Positions 25,983 through 37,474 of a stretch of DNA of 63,469 nucleotides are shown here, piece after piece. The DNA lies in assembly GCA_000310025.1 (NCBI GenBank), contig FN649743.1, positions 3,743,707-3,807,175 of the forward strand. The letters run 5' to 3'. Each line of letters opens with the position of its first letter. Position 1 is the stretch's first letter. The translations under genes were made by a program, and so were the position numbers. The notes under the pieces were generated by a model that saw only the letters and a list, made by a program, of their open reading frames with translations, made no database searches and was not told the DNA's origin. Source of the DNA: Ectocarpus siliculosus (Eukaryota; Sar; Phaeophyceae; Ectocarpales; Ectocarpaceae).

Positions 25983-26339
25983 GCAACGTGCACCATCCAC
26001 ACCGCTGCATGGACCCGAGGGGAATTCCTGTACCAACATATCGTACCATCTCCATGCACTGCCCTGCTAGACCGCCAACAGAATAGCAAGCGTTTCTTGT
26101 CACAGAAAATGTAGCAACGTACGGAGAAAGTGGCACATTCCGCTGATTGGCGGAATCCGGCCTGAAAGATCGCGCGTCGGCGACAAATAACTCCGCCCCC
26201 CCCCCATTTCGTTTGCTCGGCTTTCGGTCGCTGCAAAGCCATAAAGGCGTGCGGGAAGGGAGGGCAATGGGAGCAGGCGTTCACCCTTCTGAGAGAAGCT
26301 GCAGCGGAAGGGACAACGCCGGATGCGAAGACTTACGAG
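19022..26339 (+). CDS. Pentatricopeptide-repeat (PPR) protein, at least 9 exons (3' end unresolved)
   Basis: Exons: 19022-19548, 19741-19917, about 20561-20812, 21144-21570, 22007-22138, 22500-22747, 24314-24534, 25535-25750, 26239-26339. Phases agree at every junction, giving about 767 codons. From exon 3 on, the protein is a chain of roughly 35-residue PPR motifs, e.g. VSYNTAISACARRDRFEEAL, YNLVLSACKKAGRPRQAVSL, VISYNTAISACVKRREWELA and KTFAAAISACGHGGRWERGL. The N-terminal 230 residues are Ala/Arg-rich with a helix-forming RELDRAEREEARHRRWEQ segment, followed by a polySer tract from a CAG repeat. Family knowledge: PPR proteins bind organellar RNA in plastids or mitochondria. A targeting peptide is plausible but not clear. 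Introns fall between or inside repeats, and several carry mobile repeats. No convincing last exon is seen; unspliced read-through after 26339 would add about 43 unrelated codons. Confidence 0.85.
20563..20610 (+). repeat. (CAG)n at PPR exon 3 border
   Basis: A CAG/AGC run that is translated as polySer in the PPR frame. Because every CAG is also a potential AG splice acceptor leaving the same phase, the exact 5' edge of exon 3 is ambiguous by multiples of three. The frame is preserved whichever is used. Confidence 0.8.
22404..22490 (+). repeat. Short tandem repeat of GATGCGGTGCAAT type
   Basis: Degenerate repeats of GATGCGGTGCAATGCGG and CGATGCGACT fill the end of the intron just upstream of PPR exon 6 and its CAG acceptor. 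They are not coding. Confidence 0.7.
22799..22945 (+). repeat. Small element carrying telomere-like TTAGGG, copy 1
   Basis: It starts TAGTCTACGCAG and ends TGCGTAGGCAGTCC, so the ends form short inverted CTACGCA/TGCGTAG termini. The inside holds GGGGTTAGGGTTAGG-type repeats, then GTCTGCGTGCCCCCTGCCT. The same arrangement recurs at 24603-24784. It lies in the intron after PPR exon 6. Confidence 0.65.
23590..23733 (-). repeat. Relic terminal repeat related to the 50-62 kb element
   Basis: This closely resembles the last 100-130 bp of the right TIR at 61850-61972. Shared blocks, in order, are GACGTCATCGGTCGACCATG, a diverged middle, and ATTGGCCAATCAGAAAACTG, followed by a C/T-rich TTTTTTCTCTCTCT end. 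It lies in a PPR intron without an accompanying element body, so it is likely a solo or decayed end or a MITE derivative. Confidence 0.75.
23880..24070 (-). repeat. Dispersed repeat, copy 2
   Basis: Reverse-complement partner of the repeat at 4560-4745. Shared blocks include CGAAAACGTA, GCCGAAAATGGCGG and CGAGCTTCGAAAA. It is bracketed by near-palindromic ends (CACCCCCTGGAACG against CGTTCCAGGGGCTG), which suggests a TIR-type element inserted in a PPR intron. Confidence 0.65.
24603..24784 (+). repeat. Small element carrying telomere-like TTAGGG, copy 2
   Basis: It has the same end motifs as copy 1 (TAGTCTACGCAG at the start, TGCGTAGGCGGTCC at the end) and a longer internal telomere-like array at about 24665-24720: roughly nine TTAGGG units with scattered variants such as GAGGG and TAGGGA. 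It lies in the intron after PPR exon 7. Confidence 0.7.
25793..25830 (+). repeat. (GGT)n microsatellite
   Basis: A GGT/GTG run in the intron directly after PPR exon 8, translated as polyVal when the frame is read through the donor site. Confidence 0.9.
25931..25985 (+). repeat. (CAA)n microsatellite
   Basis: A long perfect CAA/ACA run in the intron between PPR exons 8 and 9. Confidence 0.95.
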
Positions 26340-26899
26340 GTGGGTATACATGGCACATACTGCGCGCACAGGGTGCAGCCGTCTCACAAGAGAGCATATC
26401 CCGCCGTGAACGAGGGGTGTAATGGGGAGTTTCTCCGCCTTGATTGTAACAGTCGTGGGCCCGTGGTGTGACAAAGGCCCTGGACCGTCTTTATGGGAGC
26501 TCCCTCTTGTTCCGGAGTAAAGAAGGCCCAGTTATCGCGGGTTGAGTCCGTGACAACCGATTCCAACCCTCGAATATTGGAGCCCCCCATTGTACGGTAC
26601 CCTCCGAGAGAGGGAAAAGGTGCCCGCAGTTTTCTGTTTTGCCATTTTTTTTTAAAAGGACGTTTGGTTCGATCACCTGTTGGAAAGGATAATCATTTTT
26701 TTAGTTTCACCGGGTGTCCTCGCCGTCGTCGCCGGAGGTAAAGTTGAGACGGGGAGCCTTTTTTGTCGGAGCAATGCCTTATCCTTAACGTCTCGAGGTA
26801 GTTAGTGTTTTTTTGTCGTTTCGCTCGCTATGATGAAGGGCGCAAGAGGCACAGCTGAAGCCACCCCGTGTGTGTAGCGGCCTAAATTTTTTTTGGGTG
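26340..26899. other. Region between last PPR exon and LINE
   Basis: No confident gene. It holds a diverged, left-end-type relative of the large element's TIR at about 26604-26650, and ends in a poly-C stretch (about 26913-26936) at the LINE junction. A further PPR exon may have been here or been displaced. Confidence 0.4.
26604..26650 (+). repeat. Diverged relic of the 50-62 kb element's left end
   Basis: CGAGAGAGGGAAAAGGTGCC then CGCAGTTTTCTGTTTTGCCA parallels the left TIR start (AGAGAGAGAGAAAAGGTCCC then CGCAGTTTTCTGATTGGCCA). Similarity is clear for about 45 bp and then fades into A/T-rich sequence. Confidence 0.6.
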
Positions 26900-26940
26900 T
26901 ATTGGGAGGATTGCCCCCCCCCCCGCCCCCCCGCCCGAAG

Positions 26941-28978
26941 GATGCCGAAGGCCGGGACCAGGCCGGGTCTAGAATCATAGAAGGGTGGGAAGAGCTGGTA
27001 AACACAACAGCAAGCAGAGTTCTAGGTAGAAAGTTGATAGTTTGTAAGAGAGCAGTGAAGTGGTGGGACGAAGAAATCAAGCAAGCAATTCGAGTACGTA
27101 GAGAGTCACACGCAAAATATGCGGCAGGAAAAACAGATGCAGGATGGAAGGAGTATGTTGAAAGTAGAAAGAGGGTGAAGGGGTTGGTCGTGAAGAAGAA
27201 GAAAGGGTTGTGGGAGGAAGTAGTCCAAAAGACTAACGAAGATTTTGAGGGGGGGATGAAGCAAATGTGGGTAGGAATTCAAGGGATAGTGGGCAACAAA
27301 AGAGGGGGAGACACGGAAATAACGACACTAAGATCTGCCGAGGGTAAGATGGTAAGCAGTTCTAAAGGAAAGAGGGAAGTACTAGTAGAGCACTACCGCA
27401 AACTTGGGACACCTACCACCAACGACAACTTCGACTCGGAGTTTGAGAAGGAAATCAACTCGTGGGCAGAGGAAAACGTTGAAAGATCTCAGAGGGAACG
27501 TAGTGATGTAGACGGGTTGCAGGGAAAGTTCACACGAGAAGAGGTAGAGGACTGCGTAGCGAAACTCAAGAATAGAAAAGCGGCAGGGACTGATGGAATT
27601 GTGAACGAGCTTTTGAAACAGGGGGGGGAGGGGATGATTAACATGTTGGTCCGGATATTCAACTGGATATGGAAACACGAGTACGCGCCGAAGAGATGGA
27701 GAGAAGGAGTAGTCGTGAACCTGTTCAAAAAGGGGGATAAAGCTGACCCGGGGAATTATAGAGGGATAACCCTGTTGAGCACAGTGGGGAAACTGTTTGG
27801 CAAGATGATAGACATTAGAATGGGAGACATGTTGGAGGGGAAACAAAAGATCAGCGAAGGACAAGCTGGATTTAGACCAGATCGTAGTTGTGTAGACCAT
27901 GTATATACGTTGAGTAAAATCATCCAAGGTAGGAAAGACGCCGGGCGTACGACATACTGTTTCTTCCTCGATATACAAAAAGCCTACGACACCGTATGGC
28001 GCAATGGATTGTGGAAAAAGATGTGGGACATCGGCATCCGGGGGAAAATGTGGAGGATGTTGAAAAAGATGACAGAATGCACAAGAAGTGCGGTGATGTT
28101 GGATGGGGAAATTTCGAAGTACGTGGATATACTCCAAGGAGTCGCACAGGGCTGTACGATGTCACCCACTCTCTTTAAGATTTACATCAACGATTTGATA
28201 AGGGTGGTTGAAGCAGTAAGACAGGGAGTCCAAGTAGAGGGAAAGAGTGTGTCCGGACTGATGTTTGCAGATGATTTCGTGGGGGTATCCGAAACACCAG
28301 AAGGGTTGCAAGAACAAATAGATGCGGCGGTAGGATACACCCGAAAATGGAGACTGTCGGCGAACGTAGGAAAATGCGCAGTAGTGGTCTGCAACGAAGA
28401 TAAGAAAAATCCCGTAGAATTCAAATGGAAATGGGGGGAGGAAGAACTACCGGTAGTAGACAAGTATACGTACCTGGGAGTAGAGATTTCGAAGGAGTGC
28501 TCATGGGACGCACACATAGCGAAGTTGATTGGGAAGGGTAAAGCTCAGATAGGCAAGATGGATGAGATCCTTACGGACCCACACCTAGACACTAGGATTA
28601 AGAGGTGTATTCTCTTGAAGGTGATTGTACCTAAGCTAGAGTATGCAGGAGAGATATGGGAAGGTAACGAAAAGGCCGTCAAGCAGCTGGAAACGGTGCA
28701 GATGGCAGCGGCCAAGAAAATACTAGGATGTTCAAGCACAACGAGCTACACTGTATTGNNNNNNNNNNNNNNNNNNNNNNNNNNNNNNNNNNNNNNNNNN
28801 NNNNNNNNNNNNNNNNNNNNNNNNNNNNNNNNNNNNNNNNNNNNNNNNNNNNNNNNNNGTTTAATGGGTCATGGTGTTTTGGCGAAGACGAAGCATGAGA
28901 TGGATGGAATGTTAATCACTAAGCCTTGCGTTCAGGTATTTGGTATAAGAGGGTATGCATGTGTAAGGTAGTTAAATG
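26941..28978 (+). mobile_element. Truncated non-LTR (LINE-type) retrotransposon
   Basis: The open frame has the fingers-palm domain of a LINE reverse transcriptase. The order is KNRKAAGTDGIVNELLK, then NYRGITLLSTVGKLF, GQAGFRPDRSCVDH, the first catalytic Asp in FFLDIQKAYDTV (about 27963), GVAQGCTMSPTLFKIYIND, the catalytic pair in LMFADDFVG (about 28260), and YTYLGVEIS. Upstream, AVKWWDEEIKQAI is the usual linker between endonuclease and RT. The endonuclease domain itself is missing, so the copy is 5' truncated, and a poly-C tract marks its left junction. A 100-bp N gap interrupts the 3' part, and the frame ends soon after at a TAG. The copy is probably inactive. It sits about 600 bp downstream of the last recognised PPR exon. 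Confidence 0.9.
28759..28858. other. Assembly gap (100 N)
   Basis: Exactly 100 N, a placeholder length. It lies within the LINE open frame, so real length and sequence are unknown, and the frame on the two sides need not be continuous. Confidence 1.
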
Positions 28979-29237
28979 AGTCCGGGTGTAATCTTGCCAA
29001 TGCAGCGAGTAGGGGGGCTGTTGGATGTACTCACAGCATCAACAGATTATTGCGAGCAAGAATTTCCCGAGCAGATGGAGCGGGGAGTTTGGGGGGTCAA
29101 TGGTTGCTATGGATTAGATTTGGTGGTACCAACTTTATCACATATTGCAGGTTTGAGGGTATGGGTGTCTACAACGGAATTTGTGTGCGTGGCTTGTGGT
29201 TCCTCACTTCCTTTTTCTGTGTATAATCAAGTCCTTT

Positions 29238-29435
29238 TTCCGGCTCTCACGCCAACCCCGGCTTCCACGCCCATACTCCGGCTATCACGCCAACCCGGCT
29301 TCCACGCCTTCAGGACTCCCACGTCCCTAAATATACCTTTACATCAGGGCCACCACGCCACCCGGCTTCCACGCCACAACTATATTATACACGAGCTTCC
29401 ACGCTCCACCACGTAGAAGGGCTTTCACGCCCGCG
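29238..29435 (+). repeat. Degenerate minisatellite of CGGCTTCCACGCC
   Basis: About ten units of the type GGCTTCCACGCC, with variants GGCTATCACGCC, GGCCACCACGCC and GGCTTTCACGCC, are spaced 14-35 bp apart. They lie just downstream of the LINE remnant. They could be the LINE 3' region or an independent minisatellite. Confidence 0.7.
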
Positions 29436-32066
29436 GATAGTTTCTACATTTTGACCGTTGGCAGTACCCAGCTGCTGGCACCTTTTGTTTCCCACTACGG
29501 GACCCCGCGCCGAGGCACCCACGCACAAAGCTACTCAACAGCCAAGATATTTGAAGTGCTGCATTTGTTCTCGATGTACTCCAAGTATATACCAAAGAGA
29601 GAAAATACTACCCTTCTACTAAATAGGCTCTCGAGATGGATTTACAACATATCATTGCTTCGAGGAGACCGTCATCTTTCGTGCGCGCCGTACAAAATCA
29701 TTTCTTTGTGTCGATTTGTGTCATATACCGATAGACTATGTCTACTAGGTATTTTTAATGACGTACCCAAATACCATTGTGACATGCGGAACCCCTCCGG
29801 AGTGCCATCAAGGGTAATGCAAGACGAAAATATATAAGCAGGAATCGGGATCGCCCACATCTGGCTGCCACCAGCCTGTTGCGACTTTCCTAGCTCAACA
29901 CTCCACTTCACACATCTCATACGCATTGACTCGAAGCGCTCAAGGAACCTCAACAGACCTACGCATTATCCTACTTGACGAAAAAAATGCACAGCGTACG
30001 TACTTACAGAAAGTACATTGTAAAGCCGAAAGGTGAAACTCGCAACCAGAACGGATGAACACAAGATTACAGGAAGCGTGTTTTCTTCTTCAAACCGCCA
30101 TGAGACGGAAGTCACTTCATTGGTGGTGCGTTTTTGATCCCTAGCGCCTTTTTGGTCCCGTCCAGCTCAAATATCTGCCAAAGGCTTCCGTCATCATTTG
30201 GTGACTCCGGCAAACGAAATATCTGGGAGGTGTCATGAGGAAGGCTAAGCTACTCTCCGCAATAAAGGCAGAAATGGGAGCATGTGTGTGCGTGCCACTT
30301 TCACATAGCACACCAAACACCCTGTAAACTCTTCCTTCTGTCCAGACGCCAGTGGATTAATTCCAGCATATCAGACGTTTGTCATATCACCCTTGGGTCA
30401 TGGAGGAGGAACTTCGGAGGAGGGGATATATATTCTTCTTCTTTCTAGGCTAGGGCCTACAGTGCTCCACATGTACTTCCGCAGTGCTCGCCTGCAGGTT
30501 TTATCACGAGGCGGGTCCCAACGCCCCTTTTCATCTTCGACATTGACAAGTAGTTCAACGAACGAACTGCACTAGTCTAATAGCAATGCACATCCTAGTA
30601 GTTTTCACTTAATAGATGAGGGTCATATTCATAACCTACGACCTAGTATTACAGGTCGATGAGGTCGAACACGAGACCTCCGGGACGACCATGCAAATTT
30701 CGCATCATTTCATTTTTACAGAACAATATCAGAAAACCACGGGTTCGAGATAGTGCCCCTTTCACTATACCGATAGCCAGCACAACGTGTACAATGAGTG
30801 AATAAACATAGTGCTTATTCCGGATCACACGACCATCCACCAAGTCTACGCAAGGTGAATGGCTGTCTCACAGACCGTTTCACTCCAACGGCCGATACCG
30901 CCATGGAGCGAGATATCTCTTCGAATGAATTTGGCCAGGGCAGGTTGCACCCACGCCGAAATGACTGTGTACGGACGAACGACAGCCTAACGAGTTGGTT
31001 TGGGCCAATCCGCTCCAATTGGTAGAAAAAGATACGGATTGATCGTTCTCTCCAAAATGATTAGCACATTGTGCTGCAGTGTCCAAGGGCAACTACCCTT
31101 AACCACTCGAGTGTGAGAATATTGTTGTCATCTTTCGTCGCAGGACTGATGCATCTTCGGGCATCACGGGGGACGTCGGGTGAATCAGTGGTAAGCCTCT
31201 TGGCGATGGACAAGCTACAATCCAGACCATCTGCAACTTGATCACTGTGCAGTCTATACGGTCGCCCACCAAAATATTGTGCGACACGGTACAGCATACA
31301 TATCGTTTACAATAGCGCTATTTTCTCCCTTAAAACTGACTGGGGGGATGGGCGGTTTGCATAGAAGCCGCTACCAAACTGTTGAAGGCATCGGCCTTGA
31401 AGCAGCTGAAAGCTCGACACGGCGCGGCATAGCCTGAGCAGGAAAATCTCGTCGTTTTCACGTTTGTGTTCTAGCCGGGGCACAGGAGTTCACTTTTTAA
31501 ACCCTTTTCCCGGGATTGCTACTGTAGGTTTCAGGCTTTCTCAGCCACTGCAGACACAAAATGTGTTCCCCTTCATTTCCCGGAAGTTCACATCCAAGAA
31601 CGGAGTGGTATCATTCACAGTCAACGGGCCTCTCGACCCGTCAAATGGAGTGTACTATATTTCACTATCGCCTGCGTCTTGAGGCGAGCGGTTTCGTCGC
31701 CGGTGGCTTTTCCTGGGGGGGAAATAGCTGTCCGCACGCGGTGATCTGCTGTCAGAAAGACAAACGAATGTGGACATGAGAATTACGTCACAGAATACTT
31801 GGCATGCGGGTCGCGTTGAACAGGGTTGCCAAAGTAAATTACGATAACATGTGAGAGCGGTAAACATCGCAGAAAAGAGCGAGGAGTCGTCAAATTTTCG
31901 ACCGACCCATTTAGACGGGAGAAGAAGCTTGCAATTAATTATTGCCTCGCGTTCTCTGCGAATGTGAGGTTTCGGTCAAAACGTGTACCTCATTTTTCTG
32001 TGGATGTGCCACTGGCCGGGCCGTGCACCTTTCTTTCGCTTCGTGAGGTTTTGCTGTGGTCCAGTA
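29436..32066. other. Intergenic region without a supportable gene
   Basis: Only short open frames are present, none with a recognisable motif or coherent splice pattern. It may include the 3' untranslated region or last exon of the minus-strand cyclophilin gene at its right edge. Confidence 0.5.
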
Positions 32067-32228
32067 CTAAAACTGTAGGCGTTTCGTTGCTGCCTTCGTC
32101 GCATCAACTGCATTTTGCGTTCGCAATATTCCGGAAGGATGGACAGTGAGGAGGTGGCAAGCATGGTGGTAGCACGGCAACAAGGCCAAATCATCGGCAC
32201 CAACCGCTGGCAACTTTGTGTAGCTTGC

Positions 32229-34478
32229 CTGAATGTAGACAGAGGGGCGTCCACCTTCAACTCCGCAGGCTTCCAACTTTTCCAGGGCGTCGAAAGATTC
32301 GGCATTGGCGAGGCAACCAAAAGCAACGCTTCGACCGTTCAACCATGGAGCCTGCGTTAGAGCATACCCAGAAATAGAGTAGAGATACGTGCAGAGTCAG
32401 GATGCCGGGATGAAATTGTGGTACGTGGGCACTTCCAGCATGTCGGGTCATAGGCAAGGAAATATGACCTCTACAGAACTCAGCATAATCCGGGCATCTG
32501 CGAGAACGATGTACAGCGAAATCCCTGCAGCTGCTCAGCAACGGGCCGTGCTGAAAGACGAAACACCGAACATATTTTTCATAGTTTTTTACCCACACGT
32601 AGAGCGAACCGGGAGCTGAGTTATGGGAGCCGGTACAAAGATATGAAACACATTTTATTCTCCTATCCACGACCGTAACTAGACTACTCTGTATAGGTCG
32701 GGGGCGAGTTTTACGCGGTGAGCGCAGACGAGCTGTTCCTACGAGGACAACAACCACAGTCAACAGCAACAGCAACGACAACGACAACGGCGAAGACAAC
32801 GGCGACCACAACCAAAACAACAACCAAATGGACAACAATGACGACAGCAAAGCCGAAACAACTGCAGAAACAACAAAACCCCATGACCACGACAACAACG
32901 GGCTGCCTCAACAATGGATCCTTCTACCTTGACAACAACGATCAACATGCATACCTCAACACCCTGCCCCTTTTTCGGTTGAGACCGATCGCGATGGCGA
33001 TGACGACGAGTAAGAAACAAAGACTCTATAGTCAAGAGCGCAACTCGACAAAACCTCGAAGTTCGATCTTCAAGCGATCGGTTGTTCTCTCGTCATTCAG
33101 TACAGCACAGTGTGTATCTTGTTTCAGGAATCGCGCGCGCGGCAGAAAAGGTGAAGAACAAGGCAAAAAATCAAGATAGAAACTGCCACAAACTTTCCCG
33201 ACACCACCGTTCAATAGACACTGGCGCACCTCGACCGTCGTGATCATGAAGGCGGAGGAGTTAGTGTCTGGGCCAGCGTTGCAGCAGGTCAGCACTCCGG
33301 GCCCCGTGTGCCTGAGCACGAAATTTTCGTCTGCGAAATGTCCGCCGTAGATGGACGCTCTCCCTGTGCCGTCGTGCCTCTGTAAGCGCCACGAAAGGAT
33401 ACCGCAGTGGCGTTGCGTTGCCGACAATTTCTTCACATCGTTGCGGGAAACAGAGTTCATCGAGACACGGGGGTGGCCTGTTGCGAACCTGTTGGCAATC
33501 ACGTGGATCTGCGCTCATCCGTGTCCCACCGCTGAGTCTCTGGGTCTCGGCATTGCCTCTGCGTCCTACCGCTATCGACGTGTCCACCATACGGTGGCGG
33601 ACATGGCACTGGCACAAGCTTCGTGGTTTGGGCGCTTGATGTTGGCTACGTTGCTGGCGATGTACTCGGCTGCTAGTCCCTGGTGTCTTCAGACGCGTCG
33701 GCCATTGAGTTACTACTCTGCAAACAAGTGACTCTCCTACCTTTGAACTGCGCCAACGCTCGGCTGTCGATTCCTTTGTTGGCTTGGAGAGAGCAAACGT
33801 TTTTTGCTTATCAGTCGTGTCCGACTGCCGACTAGGTCACCACCCGTTTGAAAGCCGCGTTGAATGCAAGTCGGGCCAACACGGACACGTTCGACAAATT
33901 TCGGGGGGAAAAGGCGAAAAATATTTGAGTTTCAAAGTGCTACTGCCGCACCCCAACCCAATGTATCTAAGCATCCACAACCGTTTCGTTTTCGACGCTT
34001 CGCAACTCCCTGTGGGTGTTCCAAGGTCAAATATCGCATCACTCACGGCAATGTCTCCGCCTATGACAGCGAAATCCTTGATGACCCGGTGAAACACGCA
34101 TCCTTGATAGCTGAGCCGAGTGCCGTCTTGCGTGTCGGCCCTTTGACGCAAAGGTTGAGAGCACGGTGTCAATTAGTTGATGTGATTTTCGATGTCTGCA
34201 ATCGCGTGGTTGGCGTTGAGAATAATTGTTGAACACATGCACCGCTTGTGCCCACCCCTCCTTTGTCACTTGCTTCGCATGGACACCCCTCTCCGAATAC
34301 CTCTACTTGAAATGCCCGTCTCCCTCTTTACTCACGATACCACGTCCTTCGCCGATGCAATCTTACCGATCGCCCGCGCATATCGATCTGAAGTTCTCGG
34401 CCGTGCGAGGTACGATGTCCTTCCGCAGCTCGAAGGTCAGCCTCGCAGGTACGCCGCCGATCGATACGTCCAGAAACA
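32229..34478 (-). CDS. Cyclophilin-type peptidyl-prolyl isomerase (first exon not found)
   Basis: Minus-strand exons 34478-34367, 34140-34047, 33379-33230 and 32352-32229 join in frame to a nearly whole cyclophilin fold. The order is [20 protein letters not shown], then [68 protein letters not shown], and [14 protein letters not shown]. The catalytic Arg (FHRV) and the Trp (PWLNG) are kept. Compared with human cyclophilin A, Gln63 of the MxQGGD motif, Phe113 and His126 are replaced (Ile, Met and Ser by eye), so isomerase activity may be reduced. The first exon must supply one base before TG|TTT and was not located. The 3' end is uncertain: either a GC donor after 32229 (CAG|GCAAGC) or continuation to a stop at 32067. 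The family acts as protein-folding or scaffold factors. Confidence 0.85.
32745..32930 (+). repeat. CAA/ACG-rich low-complexity stretch in cyclophilin intron
   Basis: Imperfect CAA, ACA and ACG triplets (polyThr in one plus-strand frame) inside the intron between the last two cyclophilin exons. I see no evidence of a separate gene. Confidence 0.7.
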
Positions 34479-37474
34479 CTGCACCACATGAGGGAGGAAA
34501 ACCGCTGTGTTCGAGATTGTGTTACTTTGCTGCAGCTGTTCTTGTTCATGTCCTTGTTCTTGTTGGTTTGTTCGGTCGATTTTGGGTGCGCTCGTCTGGC
34601 CAAAGAGTGATAAATATTGAACATTAAACACTACACTTGAGCCTACCCAACACGTTCATGTCTCGCCGTCGTCTAACCCGCAGGTAACGATTGCGACAAT
34701 TCCAAATGCTAGGAGAAATTATGTGGGGCACTGCTGTCGGCGTGTCACAGCGGAACATGTTGCTATTACACTATCTACCGTGAATTCTCTTAACCTTTCC
34801 ATCGATGGTAGTTTTTCTAACACGCAAGCGATTTTGGCGGTGCCTCGCGTTGGTCGTGTTGCCCCAGTTGCCAGGCGGACGGACAGGAAGACTATGCACC
34901 AAAGCGTGTCCAGGATTCACATGCCGGGCAGCAACACCAGCGGCATCAATGAAGGCGCCAACACCCCTGCACCTCTTACCGACGGGGTTTTTCGCTCGAT
35001 TGGCGAGTGTTCCAACTTCCTTGAATTGGAACCCGACAGCGCGATCTCTACCTTCCTTTTCTTCGTTCTCCTCCTGAGGGGAAACAAAGTGGCAACAAAT
35101 CCGTCGGCAAGATCGCAGTCTTGGAATCATAGCAGGAACGAAACCACGTACACAAACTGTAATCGAGCCGTCGCCGATGGGCAGCGTCTGTCTCGAGACT
35201 TCTCCGCGCTCGTAGCCGAGGTGTTTTTAGTGGGAGAAGAACAACGACCGCGTTATAGACAATGCATGTGGCCGACGGGTCATGTCAGCGAAAGCTAAAC
35301 CACGCTAGCACTGCACATGTATGGAGGCGAAAAGAGAGAAAATCAGCACGTTCCGTGCGTGCGTCACCCAATGACGTTCCGGCCACGTCCGAGACGCAGT
35401 CTAGCCAATGCCTGCCCCAGAACTCGAAATCAAGAGAATCATCTCTCATTCGAACAGAGTTTTGTGGCGGTGTAGTAAAGGAGGACGTCTCGCCAGGAAA
35501 ACGATGCGGAAACAACGAAGAATCGTTGCTGCGAATCCACGTTCCGGTGGGAGGACTCTTGATGGCTGTAGGTAGGCTTCAACCTCGGCGCGCTTCCAAA
35601 AGGTCCCCGAGAATACGGGGAAAACGAATGTGCCTCTTGCACCCCTAGCCCGCTGGCACGGCGACCTACTTTGGTCCGAACTAGCGCTCAGTTTCATTTG
35701 CGATGAAACAACGGAGGCCAATCACGCTTGGTTACGTTAGACTCTATCGTGCCGAGCGTGTTCATAGATTGATGCAAACTACAGTGGTGCAGACGAAATG
35801 TCACATATTTTGGGATTCTGAGGGTTATGGTGCCCATGCGGTCGTGAATGGTTTCGCAATCAGCGTACCTCTTTTGTGTCGCGAAGCGTTTTCGCCCCTC
35901 CAACAAGAGAATCCGATGCAGTTGGCTTTGTGTGAAATTGCCGACGGCGGAACATCTCTTCTGTCCTTCCCCCCAGTCGGTCGACAGGTCCTCCGTGGTG
36001 AACTCCTCTCACGCGGCGATTTCCGCAGGCCCTGTATCCCGTAGTTGCCGGAGCCCTCAAAATTTCCAGCCCTCGCGTTCTTCTCAGATACTTCGCATCT
36101 CCCTTGCTTGTGTTGCCTTGCGTAAGTCTCCGCGCCACCAACGGGCCTATGGAACGTGTAGCCACCCCCGCTTGAAATCCTTTCCAGGCTCTGCCGCCTC
36201 TTTTAACGACGGTGGTGGCGAAATGAGAACTTGAGGCTCGGCTCGAAATTGATGCTTCTTGTCTCCTGCCGGGCCCCTACTGTAAAGTCATGAAGCTGCT
36301 GCTGCATACACAACCAACTACGCCGTCCAGGTTTGGGTTTCAGAACAATAAGCCGGTCGGCTTGGGTCCACTCTTGGTGAAAGTAATGGATACACCCAGC
36401 TCGTACGTGGTGACCGAGCAAGTTCGAGGGCTTTTTAAGCACTTCATATGTACACCCCATCGATTACAGCAGCAGTACGGGCAATGGGGTTCACGAAACG
36501 CGCCCTCACTTATGAACTTGAGCACCATTTGTGCGCTCCCTATACGATAAAACCCTGGTATACAGTAGTCTACAGCGACCATCGTAGCAGTGACCCTACA
36601 GTATACTTACCGCAACAACAAAAAAAACAAAAGCAAAAAAAAAAAGCGATAACCTGGTTGCCGAGCTCACGAAGTGATCGGCTTGTTTTACAACATCGCT
36701 GCCAAGCGATGAAAACCCAACCCCGATGGCAAACACCGGGGGCGAGCGGCTTGTTTTACAATCGTACATATACGAAAACTCAATATGAGAACCCCAACCT
36801 AGCCCAAAACTAGAGGTTCTTAAGTGCGAACGCATTCTGTATTCGAGCAAGAGGGCTACGGTATCTGTAGTCTGTTGGTGTCATGCATTGTCACTCAGTT
36901 GCATCCCTTTCTCCCAATCAGTGCTGTACTGTAGATCCGGCACAGCTGCCGCAGATCTAGTGTTAGCCAATCTGTGTAGTCTTCCGCTTCGCATATTGCG
37001 TACCTTTCGGTTCAGTGGGGACTCGCTGGCCCACCGCCGAAACACCTTGTAGCTGGTGATGACTACTGCAATGAGGCACACAATCCGAGAAAAGACAACG
37101 ATGTGTACGGATACGTCTCATCGTCTCATGCACGGGAGGGCAGACAAGAGAGAGAACCGTCTGGCATCCCGAACGTTTCGAAACCCGAGCACAGGTGATT
37201 CATCCCCATTCGCGCGCCCCCCATCTTGTCCCCCCAAGCCCCGCAACGTCCCGCGCTGCATATGCGTACGTCCTGCGTCGTGTGGATTCAAGCCCCCTTG
37301 GCAGCGGTTGTTGGTTGCATCTGCAGCTAGTTTCGGGCATGCTTCCATGCCTGTGACTTGCCCGTTCGAGAAACGGTTTGGAGCGAGGACGTAGACGTAC
37401 ATACCGGCGCGACCACTCTTCACCCTTGGGAGCAGGCACAGAGCACGGCAACCAGGCCAGCTCACGGACCGAGC
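34479..37474. other. Region between divergent cyclophilin and ALG12 genes
   Basis: This should contain the unlocated first exon and promoter of the cyclophilin gene (minus) and the promoter of ALG12 (plus). Open frames near 34.8-36.8 kb lack recognisable domains. An A-rich stretch lies at about 36612-36646. Confidence 0.4.

Noticed and set aside
25478-26284. 268-codon minus-strand frame
   Set aside because: It crosses PPR exons 8-9 on the other strand and the GGT and CAA microsatellites (polyVal, polyPro); no domain.
32718-33179. Thr/Lys-rich plus-strand frame of 153 codons
   Set aside because: Mostly CAA/ACG low-complexity DNA inside an intron of the minus-strand cyclophilin gene; a host exon here cannot be supported.
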